From Haladaptatus pallidirubidus (lineage in GTDB: Archaea; Halobacteriota; Halobacteria; Halobacteriales; Haladaptataceae), in assembly GCF_020700235.1 (NCBI RefSeq), contig NZ_CP085301.1:3534001-3598000 (forward strand): a stretch of DNA of 64,000 nt, given 5' to 3'. The position numbers were made by a program, and so were the translations under genes. Position 1 is the first letter of the stretch. The number at the start of each line of letters is the position of its first letter. The notes under the pieces are model-generated. The model searched no databases. It saw only the letters and a list, made by a program, of their open reading frames with translations, and was not told the DNA's origin. Positions 1 to 7,768 of this stretch are shown piece after piece.

Positions 1-40
1 CGAGGAGATACTCCATCCGTTGTTCCCGCGTATCGGTCAT
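1..40 (-). CDS. N-terminus of an unidentified gene, cut by window edge
   Basis: A minus-strand ATG at 38-40 opens a frame that runs off the left edge and reads MTDTREQRMEYLL. Only 13 residues are visible, so no family can be named. The charged, Leu-containing start is compatible with a helical or HTH-type N-terminus, but that is a guess. Confidence 0.35.
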   Translation of the reverse strand, partial: MTDTREQRMEYLL

Positions 41-472
41 TCGGAGACGCATATTTTTGCACACGTCCCTCGGAAACCTAGTTTTATCGGGTAACTGAAA
101 CTGAGCGCATATATAATGAACCCCGAGAACCGCTCGATCAGCCCAGACCGATCGATGCGGTGGCACTCGCAACCGACTCGATTTGCACACAGTGAGTCTG
201 GTTGATGTGTGCAATTTTGGGGGATTCGTTTCTGGCGTTCTGCAACCGGCAGGGGAGCGACTGGAAAACCATCTTGCTCGCCGTGCGCCTGTTCTGCGCG
301 TGGCTCGGGAATGCGACGGTGCACCGGAGTCCGTGCGCTTCCAATTCAATGATGGTACGAATACACACGCGACGTCGCGAGTTCCTCCGGTGCGCTGTCG
401 GATAGCCCGTTCCCCTATCTTGTGAGAAATACTCGTCGAGAGAAACCGTATCGACCTTCGGTAGCGAGAGCC
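41..472. other. gene-poor stretch, nothing convincing
   Basis: Several overlapping short open frames exist on both strands, but none has a recognisable domain or a convincing haloarchaeal codon pattern. The stretch separates the edge gene from the truncated ORF ending at 473 and is probably decayed accessory DNA. Confidence 0.4.
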
Positions 473-850
473 CTAGTCTCGGTTGAATACCACTGATATG
501 CCCTCAGACGAGCCTCCCGAGTACGGGTCGTATACAGTGAAACTATCAATAAAGCCCACGATAAGATAATTATCAGCGTTGTCGGCGTTGAGAAAGCCAC
601 TAGCAATAGTGCCACTCACGGAATCATTATCATCTGCTTTAAGGCCCTTATCGATGTCCGCGGGGTACGACTCCCCGTCCGCATCGACGTTATCAACAGA
701 GAAGAGATAGGAGAAGTAGCTATTTTCGGAATATATATCAACAACCCTTCGACTAAAAGAATCTTCACCGATATTCATAACTAGACTTGCGTCAGCCCCT
801 TTATGGTGGGCAGTAATCTTAGTAATTTGGTCATCGAATGAATATTGACC
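473..850 (-). pseudogene. 5'-truncated hypothetical protein (C-terminal remnant)
   Basis: The frame ending with TAG at 473-475 reads as a real protein C-terminus of about 120 residues: acidic, with motifs such as YFSYLFSV, SGTIASGFLNADN and LIVGFIDSFTVYDPYSGG, which look like beta strands of an extracellular or lipoprotein domain. The same frame continues further upstream only as antisense of the integrase, so the true 5' part seems to be missing beyond about 840. A Met codon at 776-778 could start a 101-residue fragment. Codon use is more AT-rich than in the neighbours, as expected for acquired DNA. I do not recognise the family. Confidence 0.45.
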
Positions 851-870
851 GCGAAGGGAGCTTACCGGAC

Positions 871-1453
871 ATGAACTTAGTAGAATACGAGAACGACGAC
901 GAGATGAAAGTGTGGCTGTCCGAATCCGAAGTCGGCCAGCTCCTCGACGAGTTCGAGGACACCGAGAAGCGCATCGCGGTCGGGCTGGCGGTGCGGCCTC
1001 CGCTCGGACGAGGTCGTCCGGGTCGCGCCTAATCACGTCGCCGACACCGACGCGGGGCAGATGCTTCGCGTCTGGAAATCGGCGAAGACGAACCACTACC
1101 GAGAGACACCGATTCCGCCGACGCTCGCCACGACGATTCGAACTGTCGGCGACGTCCGCAACGCCCCGGCTGATGAACCGGTCGTCGGCGTTTCGACGCG
1201 AACGCTCCGGCGCTGGATGGCACGGGCGACCGACGATCTCCTCGACGTGACCGACGAGCCGGGCTGGGAGTTCGTCGGGTTCCACGACTTGCGACGAACG
1301 TGGGCCACGTCGCTGCGCTCGGCCGACGTAGACGCGATGGTAGTCTGCGACTGGGGCGGCTGGGACGACCTCGACACGTTCCTCGATCACTACCGAGGGA
1401 CGCACAGCCCGGAAGCACAGCGACGTGAACGTGAGAAGGTGTCGTGGCTCTAA
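871..1453 (+). pseudogene. tyrosine recombinase (integrase), frameshifted
   Basis: Short haloarchaeal-type site-specific integrase of about 195 residues. The first part (871 to about 990) reads MNLVEYENDDEMKVWLSE and the core-binding start. The frame then breaks at about 987-991 and resumes in another frame as RCGLRSDEVVRVAPNHV. After that all catalytic elements are present: the first Arg in RCGLRSDE, Lys in KSAKTNHYRETPIP, the HxxR box in FHDLRRTWATSL, and the nucleophile Tyr in TFLDHYRG near the C-terminus. Compared with the family, about 2 or 5 bases are missing at the break. I chose ATG 871 because it matches the family N-terminus and has GGAG upstream; ATG 838 is also in frame. It is either a dead integrase or a sequencing indel. 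Confidence 0.8.
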
Positions 1454-1668
1454 CACTAAGTAACTGGAGCATCTTCGACGATGGTTTTGTTGAAACCCTC
1501 AGCACGTGATCGGTTTCGGCAGCCGTGCTGAATGCAGGGCGCGAATCGGTCACTGGGTAGTCGCGGTTTAGAGAGGCATCGAAGTGATAGACACAGAGCG
1601 TACGTGTATCGCTCCTCATAAAGAAGAGCCACCGAAGATATTTGTCTTCCCCTCTCATCGACAAATAT

Positions 1669-2034
1669 ATGAAAAAGTCGAAGCTCAGAGCGATACTCAT
1701 GCCGCTCGGACTGTTCGTTCTCTCGGCTGGAGCGTACTGGTCAGTCCTAATGGGTGTCGTTCCGTTCAGTTTCGATGCGCCACTCATTTTCGCGGCTATC
1801 GCAGGAGCGACTGCTCTCGGTGCTGTGAAGATTGGAGCACGGGCACCAGCCCTCACTGCGGGGGTGGCAGCTCTTGGATTTACCCTCGCTGCCGCAAGTG
1901 TGGGTGGAATTCTCAGATTGGGTGACTCAGCGGTTCTCGTCGGGGCAGTGCTCGCAACGTTCGGTGTATTGACCTATACAGTCAGTATGATCCACCACAT
2001 CGGGACGCGCGTCCAGAGCGTGAGCCCGGCCTAA
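1669..2034 (+). CDS. small four-helix membrane protein
   Basis: About 121 residues, starting MKKSKLRAILMPLGLFVLS. Four hydrophobic segments can be seen: about residues 8-28, 33-50, 57-76 and 85-105. Positively charged residues sit before the first helix and a short polar tail ends in RVQSVSPA. I do not recognise a family; similar small multi-helix proteins are common haloarchaeal orphans. A TTG at 1642 would add nine residues, but the ATG fits the membrane topology better. It stands alone between the integrase and the toxin-antitoxin pair. Confidence 0.6.
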   Translation: MKKSKLRAILMPLGLFVLSAGAYWSVLMGVVPFSFDAPLIFAAIAGATALGAVKIGARAPALTAGVAALGFTLAAASVGGILRLGDSAVLVGAVLATFGVLTYTVSMIHHIGTRVQSVSPA

Positions 2035-2135
2035 TCTGCACGGACTCGCATTCGGCTGACGCGATACACACGCGCGCTCTCCCTATCGGTCAGTTCAACT
2101 CATCTAGTGTGAAACGAAGAGCGGCGGTTTGCTGG

Positions 2136-2173
2136 ATACACCCTCTGTATTCAACAGAAATTTTCGGGTGTAT
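2136..2173. repeat. nested hairpin downstream of the toxin gene
   Basis: Perfect outer arms ATACACCC (2136-2143) and GGGTGTAT (2166-2173) enclose an inner inverted repeat TCTGT/ACAGA. It lies in the intergenic region after the small membrane gene and just past the 3' end of the minus-strand toxin gene, so it may be a shared transcription-end or RNA-stability structure. Function is inferred from position only. Confidence 0.4.
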
Positions 2174-2256
2174 ATGAAGAGGGCCGTTTGGTTTCGATTC
2201 CGCTGAGCTTTCTAGTAGATTCTCGCCCGGTAGTGTTCTGAGCGCACATTGTATCG

Positions 2257-2586
2257 TCATCGAAGATACGTCTCAAGTGAATCAACGACGTGACCGACGA
2301 ATTCCTTCGTGACTCGGCCCTGCCACACCACCAGATCTTCGATACGAGGGGAGTGGACTGCCCATGGAGAGACGAACGATTCGTACGGTACACCACCTGT
2401 TTCCCAGACGGTTGACTCTAGGGGAATCGAATCACCGTACTCTTTCGTCGAGATAGCAACAGCCACGTACTGCTCGTCGCCGAACGGATGCGATTCGTTG
2501 TTGACGATGAGCCACGGTCGTTGGCTATCTTCGCCCAGTTTGAACGGGTCCGAACTTCGAACCACGTCGCCACGTTCCGGTTGCAT
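2257..2586 (-). CDS. PemK/MazF-family toxin
   Basis: 109 residues with the family layout: N-terminal GDVVRSSDPFKLGEDSQRPWLIVNN, which is the typical strand-loop-strand opening with conserved Arg-Pro, then QYVAVAISTKE and a C-terminal DLVVWQGRVTKEFVGHVVDSLETYL helix. PemK/MazF proteins are usually mRNA interferases that act in the cytoplasm. The start ATG at 2584-2586 directly follows the TAA of the upstream wHTH gene with no gap, so the two are translated from one message. The neighbouring regulator is the expected antitoxin. Activity is inferred, not shown. Confidence 0.8.
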   Translation of the reverse strand: MQPERGDVVRSSDPFKLGEDSQRPWLIVNNESHPFGDEQYVAVAISTKEYGDSIPLESTVWETGGVPYESFVSPWAVHSPRIEDLVVWQGRVTKEFVGHVVDSLETYLR

Positions 2587-2949
2587 TTATTCGTCTCTCT
2601 CGCTTGGATGTGGTTCGTCCGGAGCGACTGCGTCCCACTCGTCAGGCTCGATCGCTCCTTCGTCTTGATTGAGCCGTTCCGTGATCGTGTGAAGAGCATA
2701 CGCATCTGCAACCCGATCGAGATCGTTCGTTATCGCCCAGTACTCTCCTCTGTGTCGCACGAGTTCACGCTGTTTCAACCGTGAGAGGGCAGTCCCAACT
2801 GTGTTTGAATCCTCGTCAATACTGGTAGCGATTTCCGACCGGGTGAATGCTTTGTCCCGGTTTGTATATAGATAGCCAAGTACCTGTTGGGGCACGCTTG
2901 GGCCACTTGGGAGATCCCCGGCTTCGAACTCCTCGATGCGTACAGGCAT
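2587..2949 (-). CDS. winged-helix (MarR-like) protein, probable antitoxin
   Basis: 120 residues. The N-terminal two-thirds forms a winged helix: VPQQVLGYLYTNRDKAFTRSEIATSIDEDSNTVGTALSRLKQRELVRHRGEYW, with the recognition helix around NTVGTALSRLKQ. The C-terminal third (TITERLNQDEGAIEPDEWDAVAPDEPHPSERDE) is acidic and likely flexible, as in many antitoxins whose tail covers the toxin. It is the first gene of a two-gene unit, abutting the PemK-like toxin. It probably binds its own promoter just upstream of 2949. I infer the antitoxin role from gene order and size. Confidence 0.75.
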   Translation of the reverse strand: MPVRIEEFEAGDLPSGPSVPQQVLGYLYTNRDKAFTRSEIATSIDEDSNTVGTALSRLKQRELVRHRGEYWAITNDLDRVADAYALHTITERLNQDEGAIEPDEWDAVAPDEPHPSERDE

Positions 2950-3513
2950 ACGCTGTACTTAGTGTGCTGACGTAATCAATGTACGGGTGTGCTGAAGTTG
3001 TGGTTCAGTAAATGGTCACTATTAGCAGGTACCCTTGGCTCGTTGGCTGAAATCGATCATAGCTTTAGGGATTCAACACGGCCGAATAACCCGAATCAGG
3101 GATTCAACCGGCGAATTGCACGGATGGTTTGAGAGATGGGCAACTATTCTTCACGGAGCCCTGTCGTCGCGCAATCAGTGGCATAGAATCTGCGGTCGTG
3201 TATCAGATGTTAATCGAGATCGTAGGAAAAGTCATCTGCGTTCTGGGATTTCGGTGCGTTTCAAAATGTGTGATTGATCCTATAATTGAAATAGAACGTG
3301 CGACGGCAGCGAGGTCGAGTTCTCTAATTCGCCCAATTTTGCTGATTGACTTCCTGTGGGCAGTACAACCGGTAGTGATACGAACGGATCCCAATCAATC
3401 TACGCTTCATATACAAGTGGGCGAAGTTTACTGTCCCCTGAAATCATAAGCGGAAGTAGACACACCCCGGTACCCCTGTCTCGATCTGTGCGCAGTTCGT
3501 GGTGCTGATCTAC
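2950..3513. other. intergenic stretch without a convincing gene
   Basis: About 560 bases. The first 60 contain the promoter of the toxin-antitoxin unit. Two plus-strand open frames (3035-3277 and 3129-3449) exist, but their composition (many Ile, Arg, Cys, Ser, few Asp/Glu) is unlike real haloarchaeal proteins. Probably decayed accessory DNA. Confidence 0.4.
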
Positions 3514-3712
3514 CTAATTATGGTTTGGCTCTGTCCCGTGTCGGTACCAAAGCTGCCATCCCGAGCCAAGCACAATAAGCGAGAAGCAAATAAGAGCAAT
3601 AACTGCCCAGATATCTCCTTTGCCGATGGTGATTCTATACGCCTGTATAATCGCCGCGATACTGATTGAGACGATGATAAATAGCAGTCGGCGCTGAGAT
3701 TCGCCGGACATT
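3514..3712 (-). CDS. small two-helix membrane protein
   Basis: 65 residues from MSGESQRRLLFIIVSIS. Two hydrophobic helices (about residues 9-26 and 34-52) are separated by a short polar turn, RITIGKGD. The tail is YRHGTEPNHN. No family recognised. An upstream in-frame start would extend it by ten residues, but Met at 3712 places RR just before the first helix, which is a normal topology signal. It follows a short gene on the same strand after 35 bases and may be cotranscribed. Confidence 0.55.
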
Positions 3713-3747
3713 CTTACTCTAACACTACTACTGATATACACATATAT

Positions 3748-3996
3748 CTACCTCAGCAAACCAATATACACATGCACGCCGTCGGATTCGGCGGCTTTCT
3801 CGACCTTTTTGAACTGGTTGAGGAGTTTGCGGGGCGGTGCGAGCGCTGGGCAGTTTCGGTCAACGGTGCGCTCGAAGAAGTCGTATTTGTAGCGGATAAC
3901 GCCAAGAACGAGATCGTCGTCGTGCGACTCGACGACAGAACCAATTGCGGCCACGTAGGTCGTTCGAAGGTCGCCTTCGAACTCGTCGGAACTCAC
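3748..3996 (-). CDS. small soluble hypothetical protein
   Basis: 82 residues with a GTG start, MSSDEFEGDLRTTYVAAIGSV. It is acidic at the N-terminus and has KYDFFERTVDRNCPALAPPRKLLNQFKKVEKAA in the second half, which looks like a long amphipathic helix. It has normal haloarchaeal codon bias, unlike the surrounding accessory DNA. No function can be assigned. It could be cotranscribed with the small membrane gene downstream. Confidence 0.55.
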   Translation of the reverse strand: MSSDEFEGDLRTTYVAAIGSVVESHDDDLVLGVIRYKYDFFERTVDRNCPALAPPRKLLNQFKKVEKAAESDGVHVYIGLLR

Positions 3997-4094
3997 ACCG
4001 AGTCACCTCCTCGGCGTTGGGCGATACACCCGTCGCTGACGGGTTTACTTTTGGTAAGTAACGGCAGAACCTTCCGCAATAGTTTTATACGGAG

Positions 4095-4269
4095 TGGGGT
4101 CGGAGGGATTTGAACCCCCGATCGACTGATATCTCCGGTGCGCCTCGGAACTCCAGAGGGTCGTCAACGCGAGCGATGATCAGTCACTCGCTCGGTATAT
4201 CAGCTGGAGTTTCGTCCCGGGCGCGTAGCCTCTGGAGTCAGTCGCCATCCCTGGCTTGGCCACGACCCC
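4095..4269 (-). tRNA. tRNA-Trp (CCA) with a 101-nt intron
   Basis: Exon 1 is 4231-4269 (minus strand), starting GGGGTCG and ending in the anticodon loop CTCCAGA; exon 2 is 4095-4129, starting TCAGTCG and ending CGACCCC plus discriminator A. The seven acceptor pairs are perfect, the T loop TTCAAAT is canonical, and the anticodon stem ACTGA/TCAGT forms once the intron at 4130-4230 is removed. The anticodon is CCA (tryptophan). Haloarchaeal tRNA-Trp genes are known to carry such an intron after position 37/38, cut by the splicing endonuclease at a bulge-helix-bulge. Mature length is 74. Confidence 0.95.
4130..4230 (-). ncRNA. tRNA-Trp intron, box C/D methylation guide
   Basis: The intron carries two antisense elements, each ending next to a CCGA box D-like motif. 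CTCTGGAGT pairs with the exon-1 anticodon region, and the fifth base before its CCGA faces C34. CTGATAT pairs with the start of exon 2, and the fifth base before its CCGA faces U39. This is the N+5 rule for box C/D guides. In Haloferax the tRNA-Trp intron is known to guide 2'-O-methylation at C34 and U39, so this intron very likely does the same. Confidence 0.75.
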
Positions 4270-4312
4270 GCGGACTTTGATAGGTCGAAACCACCTAAAG
4301 GGGTTTCGATTT

Positions 4313-4537
4313 CTACTCTTCGCGTTCCCGCCAGTCGCAGTCTTGGCACTTGTACCCAGTGATGAACGCTGTCACACTCGGCATGTAGCCGACTTTCAAT
4401 ACATCTCCTCCACATTCCGGGCATTCGCGGTCTGTCTCCTCGATTTTGTCGGCCTCCATCACCGACTCGCTCTCGATAATCTCGGCGAGTTTCTTCGGTG
4501 TGACCATCCGCCCCTGCACGACGCGATTTTCGACCAT
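4313..4537 (-). CDS. zinc-ribbon small protein (DUF5795-like)
   Basis: 74 residues from MVENRVVQGRMVTPKKLAEIIE. The C-terminal half holds two Cys pairs, CPECGG and CQDCDW, separated by about 23 residues, which make a zinc ribbon. The N-terminal half is helical. I recall this pattern as the haloarchaeal DUF5795 family; function unknown. A GTG nine bases upstream would add MSR. It lies between tRNA-Trp and a membrane gene that looks like DUF5794; both face the same way, 70 bases apart, and may form one unit. Confidence 0.75.
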   Translation of the reverse strand: MVENRVVQGRMVTPKKLAEIIESESVMEADKIEETDRECPECGGDVLKVGYMPSVTAFITGYKCQDCDWREREE

Positions 4538-4607
4538 ACGTGACACAGGAACGGGGAGACGGAAAAACGTTACACGAAAGCGTTCGGTGAGAGCAGGAAG
4601 AAAATTC

Positions 4608-5534
4608 CTACAGCCACGGACGGCGTTCGTCGCCGTCTTCCTCGCCGGGGTAGCCGTAGGCCGTCTCGACGCTTTCTTCGGCGTCTTCAGCCGTATCGCC
4701 CGCGACGTTTTCGTTCTTTCCGCCGTCGGTTACCGCCGTGTTATCGGACGCGTCCGCTCCGTCGGTCGTCTGTTGCGATTGGTCGGGAGCTTCGACGGCG
4801 GCATCCACCTGTTCGCCGGGATCGAGCGCCAGCAGGCTGGTGACCGCGAGAACGGCCAGCGGAGCGCGACCCGGCGCGAGGCCGAGTATCGACAGGGGCA
4901 GGACGCCCAGCGCGACCGCGCTGCCAAAGCGGAAGCGGTCGATGTCCACGATGTTTCGGAGCCACGGGCCGAGCAGGGCGACCGAGAGAGCAAAGCCGAC
5001 GCCGCTTCCCGCGGCCGCGGCGGCGTGGAGGACGCGCGTCGTGTCGATGGTCGTCACCAATTCGAATCCGGCGGGTTGGAGGCTCGCGAGCATGCCGAAG
5101 CCAATGATGATACCGGGACTCGGCAGATACTCGCCGACTCGTGCGCTGGCGGTTTTCGCGGCGATGGCCCCCATGACCAGCGCGGCGAACCGCTTGAACA
5201 CGTCCATGTTCAGCGCGCTCTCGATGGTCGGCGCGAACGCAGCTTCGACGGACGCGAGCGCGATGATTCCGACGCCGACCGCGAGGACGGTCATCGCCTG
5301 TTCGCGCGGCGTGCCGTCCATCTCGGCGAGGATAACGGCGACGGTGGCGCTCCCGCCGAAGACGAGGAGGCCGACCTGCACGATACCGACCGGATCGTCT
5401 ATCGCTCCGGCGAGAACCATCGCCGGGAAGATACCGTCTACGAGGGGAAGCCCCATGACGGTCGCCAGCAACTTCGTCGCACCGCCTACCTGTCGCTCTA
5501 AACGATAGGCGATTGGATGTTGTGAACTACTCAT
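4608..5534 (-). CDS. polytopic membrane protein (DUF5794-like)
   Basis: 308 residues, with eight or more hydrophobic segments between about residues 20 and 240 (for example LLATVMGLPLVDGIFPAMVLAG, VQVGLLVFGGSATVAVILA, ALVMGAIAAKTASA, GVLPLSILGLA). The last 70 residues are a soluble, very acidic tail ending YGYPGEEDGDERRPWL. It matches my recollection of the haloarchaeal DUF5794 family. No transport or enzyme motif is visible. The start MSSSQHPIAYRLERQVGG is the first Met of the frame. Confidence 0.75.
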   Translation of the reverse strand: MSSSQHPIAYRLERQVGGATKLLATVMGLPLVDGIFPAMVLAGAIDDPVGIVQVGLLVFGGSATVAVILAEMDGTPREQAMTVLAVGVGIIALASVEAAFAPTIESALNMDVFKRFAALVMGAIAAKTASARVGEYLPSPGIIIGFGMLASLQPAGFELVTTIDTTRVLHAAAAAGSGVGFALSVALLGPWLRNIVDIDRFRFGSAVALGVLPLSILGLAPGRAPLAVLAVTSLLALDPGEQVDAAVEAPDQSQQTTDGADASDNTAVTDGGKNENVAGDTAEDAEESVETAYGYPGEEDGDERRPWL

Positions 5535-6001
5535 TGACTAGCCACGATAACCCTGACCCGTGGGTGAAGGGTGTTGATACCTGCGATGCGACCGGGAATG
5601 CGATTTCGGTCGAAGATTTAGCGCAGGCCGTTTCCCTACCAGTGTAAATGTGGAGCACATTTTCGCAAAAATTGCAATCGGAGCAAAGGAGTCGCCGCTC
5701 GTCCGACCAGCAATGCGCTCTACGATGAGACTGGTAGAGTCCATACCTCCAATTATTGTGGTTTTCTGCTTAAGTGTTGCGTGACAGGTGCCCCCATGGG
5801 GCGCAAAATAGACGTGAAAATAACTATCGAAGCTATTGATCGTCGTTAGATACACCCATTTGCCGACTGTTTTTCAACGAGATATACGTTCGGGTCGAGG
5901 ACGGCAGTAGATACGCACGTGTATGTATAGAAATCGAAAAATCGCTCGGAAGTGGAGCATAATCACGCAACGTTTTTCAATAACCGCTACGTTCGCATTA
6001 C
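5535..6001. other. intergenic region before guaB
   Basis: About 470 bases with promoter space for both flanking genes. On the plus strand a GTG-started frame at about 5650 gives some 44 residues (FAKIAIGAKESPLVRPAM followed by a hydrophobic end) that could be a tiny membrane peptide, but I cannot support it further. The last 50 bases before guaB are AT-rich (ACGTTTTTCAATAA), as expected for a haloarchaeal promoter with a short leader. Confidence 0.35.
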
Positions 6002-7495
6002 ATGGCGAACGATTCTCATAACGGCGGTTCGTTTTCCGAAAAACTCCGCGTTCCAGAGGCACTCACCTTCGATGATGTCCTTTTGCGCCCGAAGGAGAGC
6101 CGCGTCGAACCCGACGACGCCGACGTAACATCGCGCGTCTCGAAGAACGTCGAACTCAACGTTCCCGTCCTCTCGGCGGCGATGGACACCGTCACCGAGA
6201 GCGAGATGGCGATTGAGATGGCCCGGCAGGGTGGTCTCGGTGTCCTCCACCGAAACATGGACGTAAACGTGATGGTTGACGAAGTCGAGCGCGTGAAACG
6301 CGCCGACGAACTCATCATTCGAGACGTAGTGACGGCTAACCCAGGTCAAACCGTCCGCGAGGTGGACGCGATGATGGAACGCAGAGGGGTCGGCGGCGCA
6401 CCGGTCGTGGACGACGACGGGGAGGTTCTGGGAATCATCTCCGGGACGGACATCCGACCGTATCTCGAAGTCGGGGATAGCGACGAAGTCAGGGAGGCGA
6501 TGACGGACGAAGTTATCACAGCCGAGGAATCGGTGACCGCGCGCGAGGCGCTCGAACTGATGTACGAACACAAAATCGAGCGCGTTCCGATCGTGGACGA
6601 CGGAGATTACCTCACCGGTCTCATCACGATGCAAGGTATCCTGCAACGGAGAGAGTACGGGGACGCAGTTCGCGACGAGGACGACCACTTGCGCGTCGGC
6701 GTCGCAGTCGGCCCGTTCGAAACCGACCGGTCGGTCGCCGCCGACGAGGCGGGCGCGGACGTGTTGTTCATCGACTGCGCACACGCGCACAACCTGAACG
6801 TCATCGACGGCGCGCGGGAAATCAAGGAATCCGTCTCCGCGGACGTGGTCGTCGGAAACATCGGAACAGAAGAGGCGGCAGAAGCGATGGTCGATTTTGC
6901 CGACGGTCTGAAAGTCGGTATCGGCCCGGGAAGCATCTGTACCACCCGCGTCGTCAGCGGGTCGGGAATGCCCCAGATTACGGCCATCTCGCAGGTCGCC
7001 GACGTGGCGGCGGAACACGACGTGCCCGTCATCGCGGACGGCGGGATTCGGTACTCCGGCGACGCCATCAAGTCCATCGCGGCGGGCGCGGACGCCGTCA
7101 TGCTCGGGTCGTACTTCGCGGGAACCGACGAAGCACCGGGCCGCGTCATCACCATCGAGGGCAAGAAGTACAAGCAGTACCGCGGCATGGGGAGCGTCGG
7201 CGCGATGAAAAGCGGCGACGGCGACCGCTACCTGAAAGACGACCCGGAGGACGACGAGGAGTACGTTCCGGAAGGTGTCGAGGCCGCGAAACCGTACAAA
7301 GGAACGCTCGAAAGCGAACTACATCAGCTCGTCGGCGGGATGCAGTCCGGCATGGGCTACGTCGGTGCGGAGACGATTCCGGCGTTCAAAGAACGCTCCG
7401 AATTCGTTCGCGTCTCGTCCGCTGGTCAGACCGAAGGTCACGCGCACGACGTGATGATTACCGACGAAGCGCCGAACTACAGTCCCGGGGAGTAG
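6002..7495 (+). CDS. guaB: IMP dehydrogenase
   Basis: 497 residues, full length. It oxidises IMP to XMP with NAD+, the first committed step of GMP synthesis, in the cytoplasm. The N-terminus has the family signature LTFDDVLLRPKES; two CBS domains occupy about residues 95-215; the catalytic loop GPGSICTTR carries the nucleophile Cys313; ADGGIRYSGD and the flap GKKYKQYRGMGSVGAM follow. ATG at 6002 gives a normal N-terminus. It is a single-gene unit, with a T-rich stretch just after the stop. Confidence 0.97.
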   Translation: MANDSHNGGSFSEKLRVPEALTFDDVLLRPKESRVEPDDADVTSRVSKNVELNVPVLSAAMDTVTESEMAIEMARQGGLGVLHRNMDVNVMVDEVERVKRADELIIRDVVTANPGQTVREVDAMMERRGVGGAPVVDDDGEVLGIISGTDIRPYLEVGDSDEVREAMTDEVITAEESVTAREALELMYEHKIERVPIVDDGDYLTGLITMQGILQRREYGDAVRDEDDHLRVGVAVGPFETDRSVAADEAGADVLFIDCAHAHNLNVIDGAREIKESVSADVVVGNIGTEEAAEAMVDFADGLKVGIGPGSICTTRVVSGSGMPQITAISQVADVAAEHDVPVIADGGIRYSGDAIKSIAAGADAVMLGSYFAGTDEAPGRVITIEGKKYKQYRGMGSVGAMKSGDGDRYLKDDPEDDEEYVPEGVEAAKPYKGTLESELHQLVGGMQSGMGYVGAETIPAFKERSEFVRVSSAGQTEGHAHDVMITDEAPNYSPGE

Positions 7496-7514
7496 GTACT
7501 TCGAGCGACCGAGT

Positions 7515-7531
7515 CAATTTTCTGTTTTTTA
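7515..7531 (+). terminator. T-tract terminator after guaB
   Basis: About 20 bases after the guaB stop the plus strand reads CAATTTTCTGTTTTTTACG. Archaeal RNA polymerase terminates at such U-tracts without a required hairpin. Position fits the end of a monocistronic guaB message. Confidence 0.5.
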
Positions 7532-7768
7532 CGTGCGTTCGGGAAACCCGTACTGAGTGAGCGATCGCAATCCGTACTCCGAGAGCTCATCCATTTTCAG
7601 AATATAACAGACGAAAAGAATGTCGTGATATGCGAATTCGGTGGGAAAAATATCATAAATTTAATAAAACTATTATTACTTATAATAGATTCGTATGTTA
7701 ATCCTAGGGTGTAACTTATTCAGAGAAACATGAAACTATGAAGTGAATAACTCACTTCAAGAGAAATC

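Noticed and set aside
3129..3449. Possible 106-residue gene on the plus strand
   Set aside because: Composition is unlike haloarchaeal proteins (few acidic residues, many Ile/Arg/Cys), no domain, no clear promoter or start.
871..4269. Integrase using the nearby tRNA-Trp as attachment site
   Set aside because: I found no copy of the tRNA-Trp 3' end within the 1-4 kb stretch, so this link is not supported.
4446..5501. Long plus-strand ORF over the DUF5794-like gene
   Set aside because: Shadow of a recognisable membrane protein on the minus strand.
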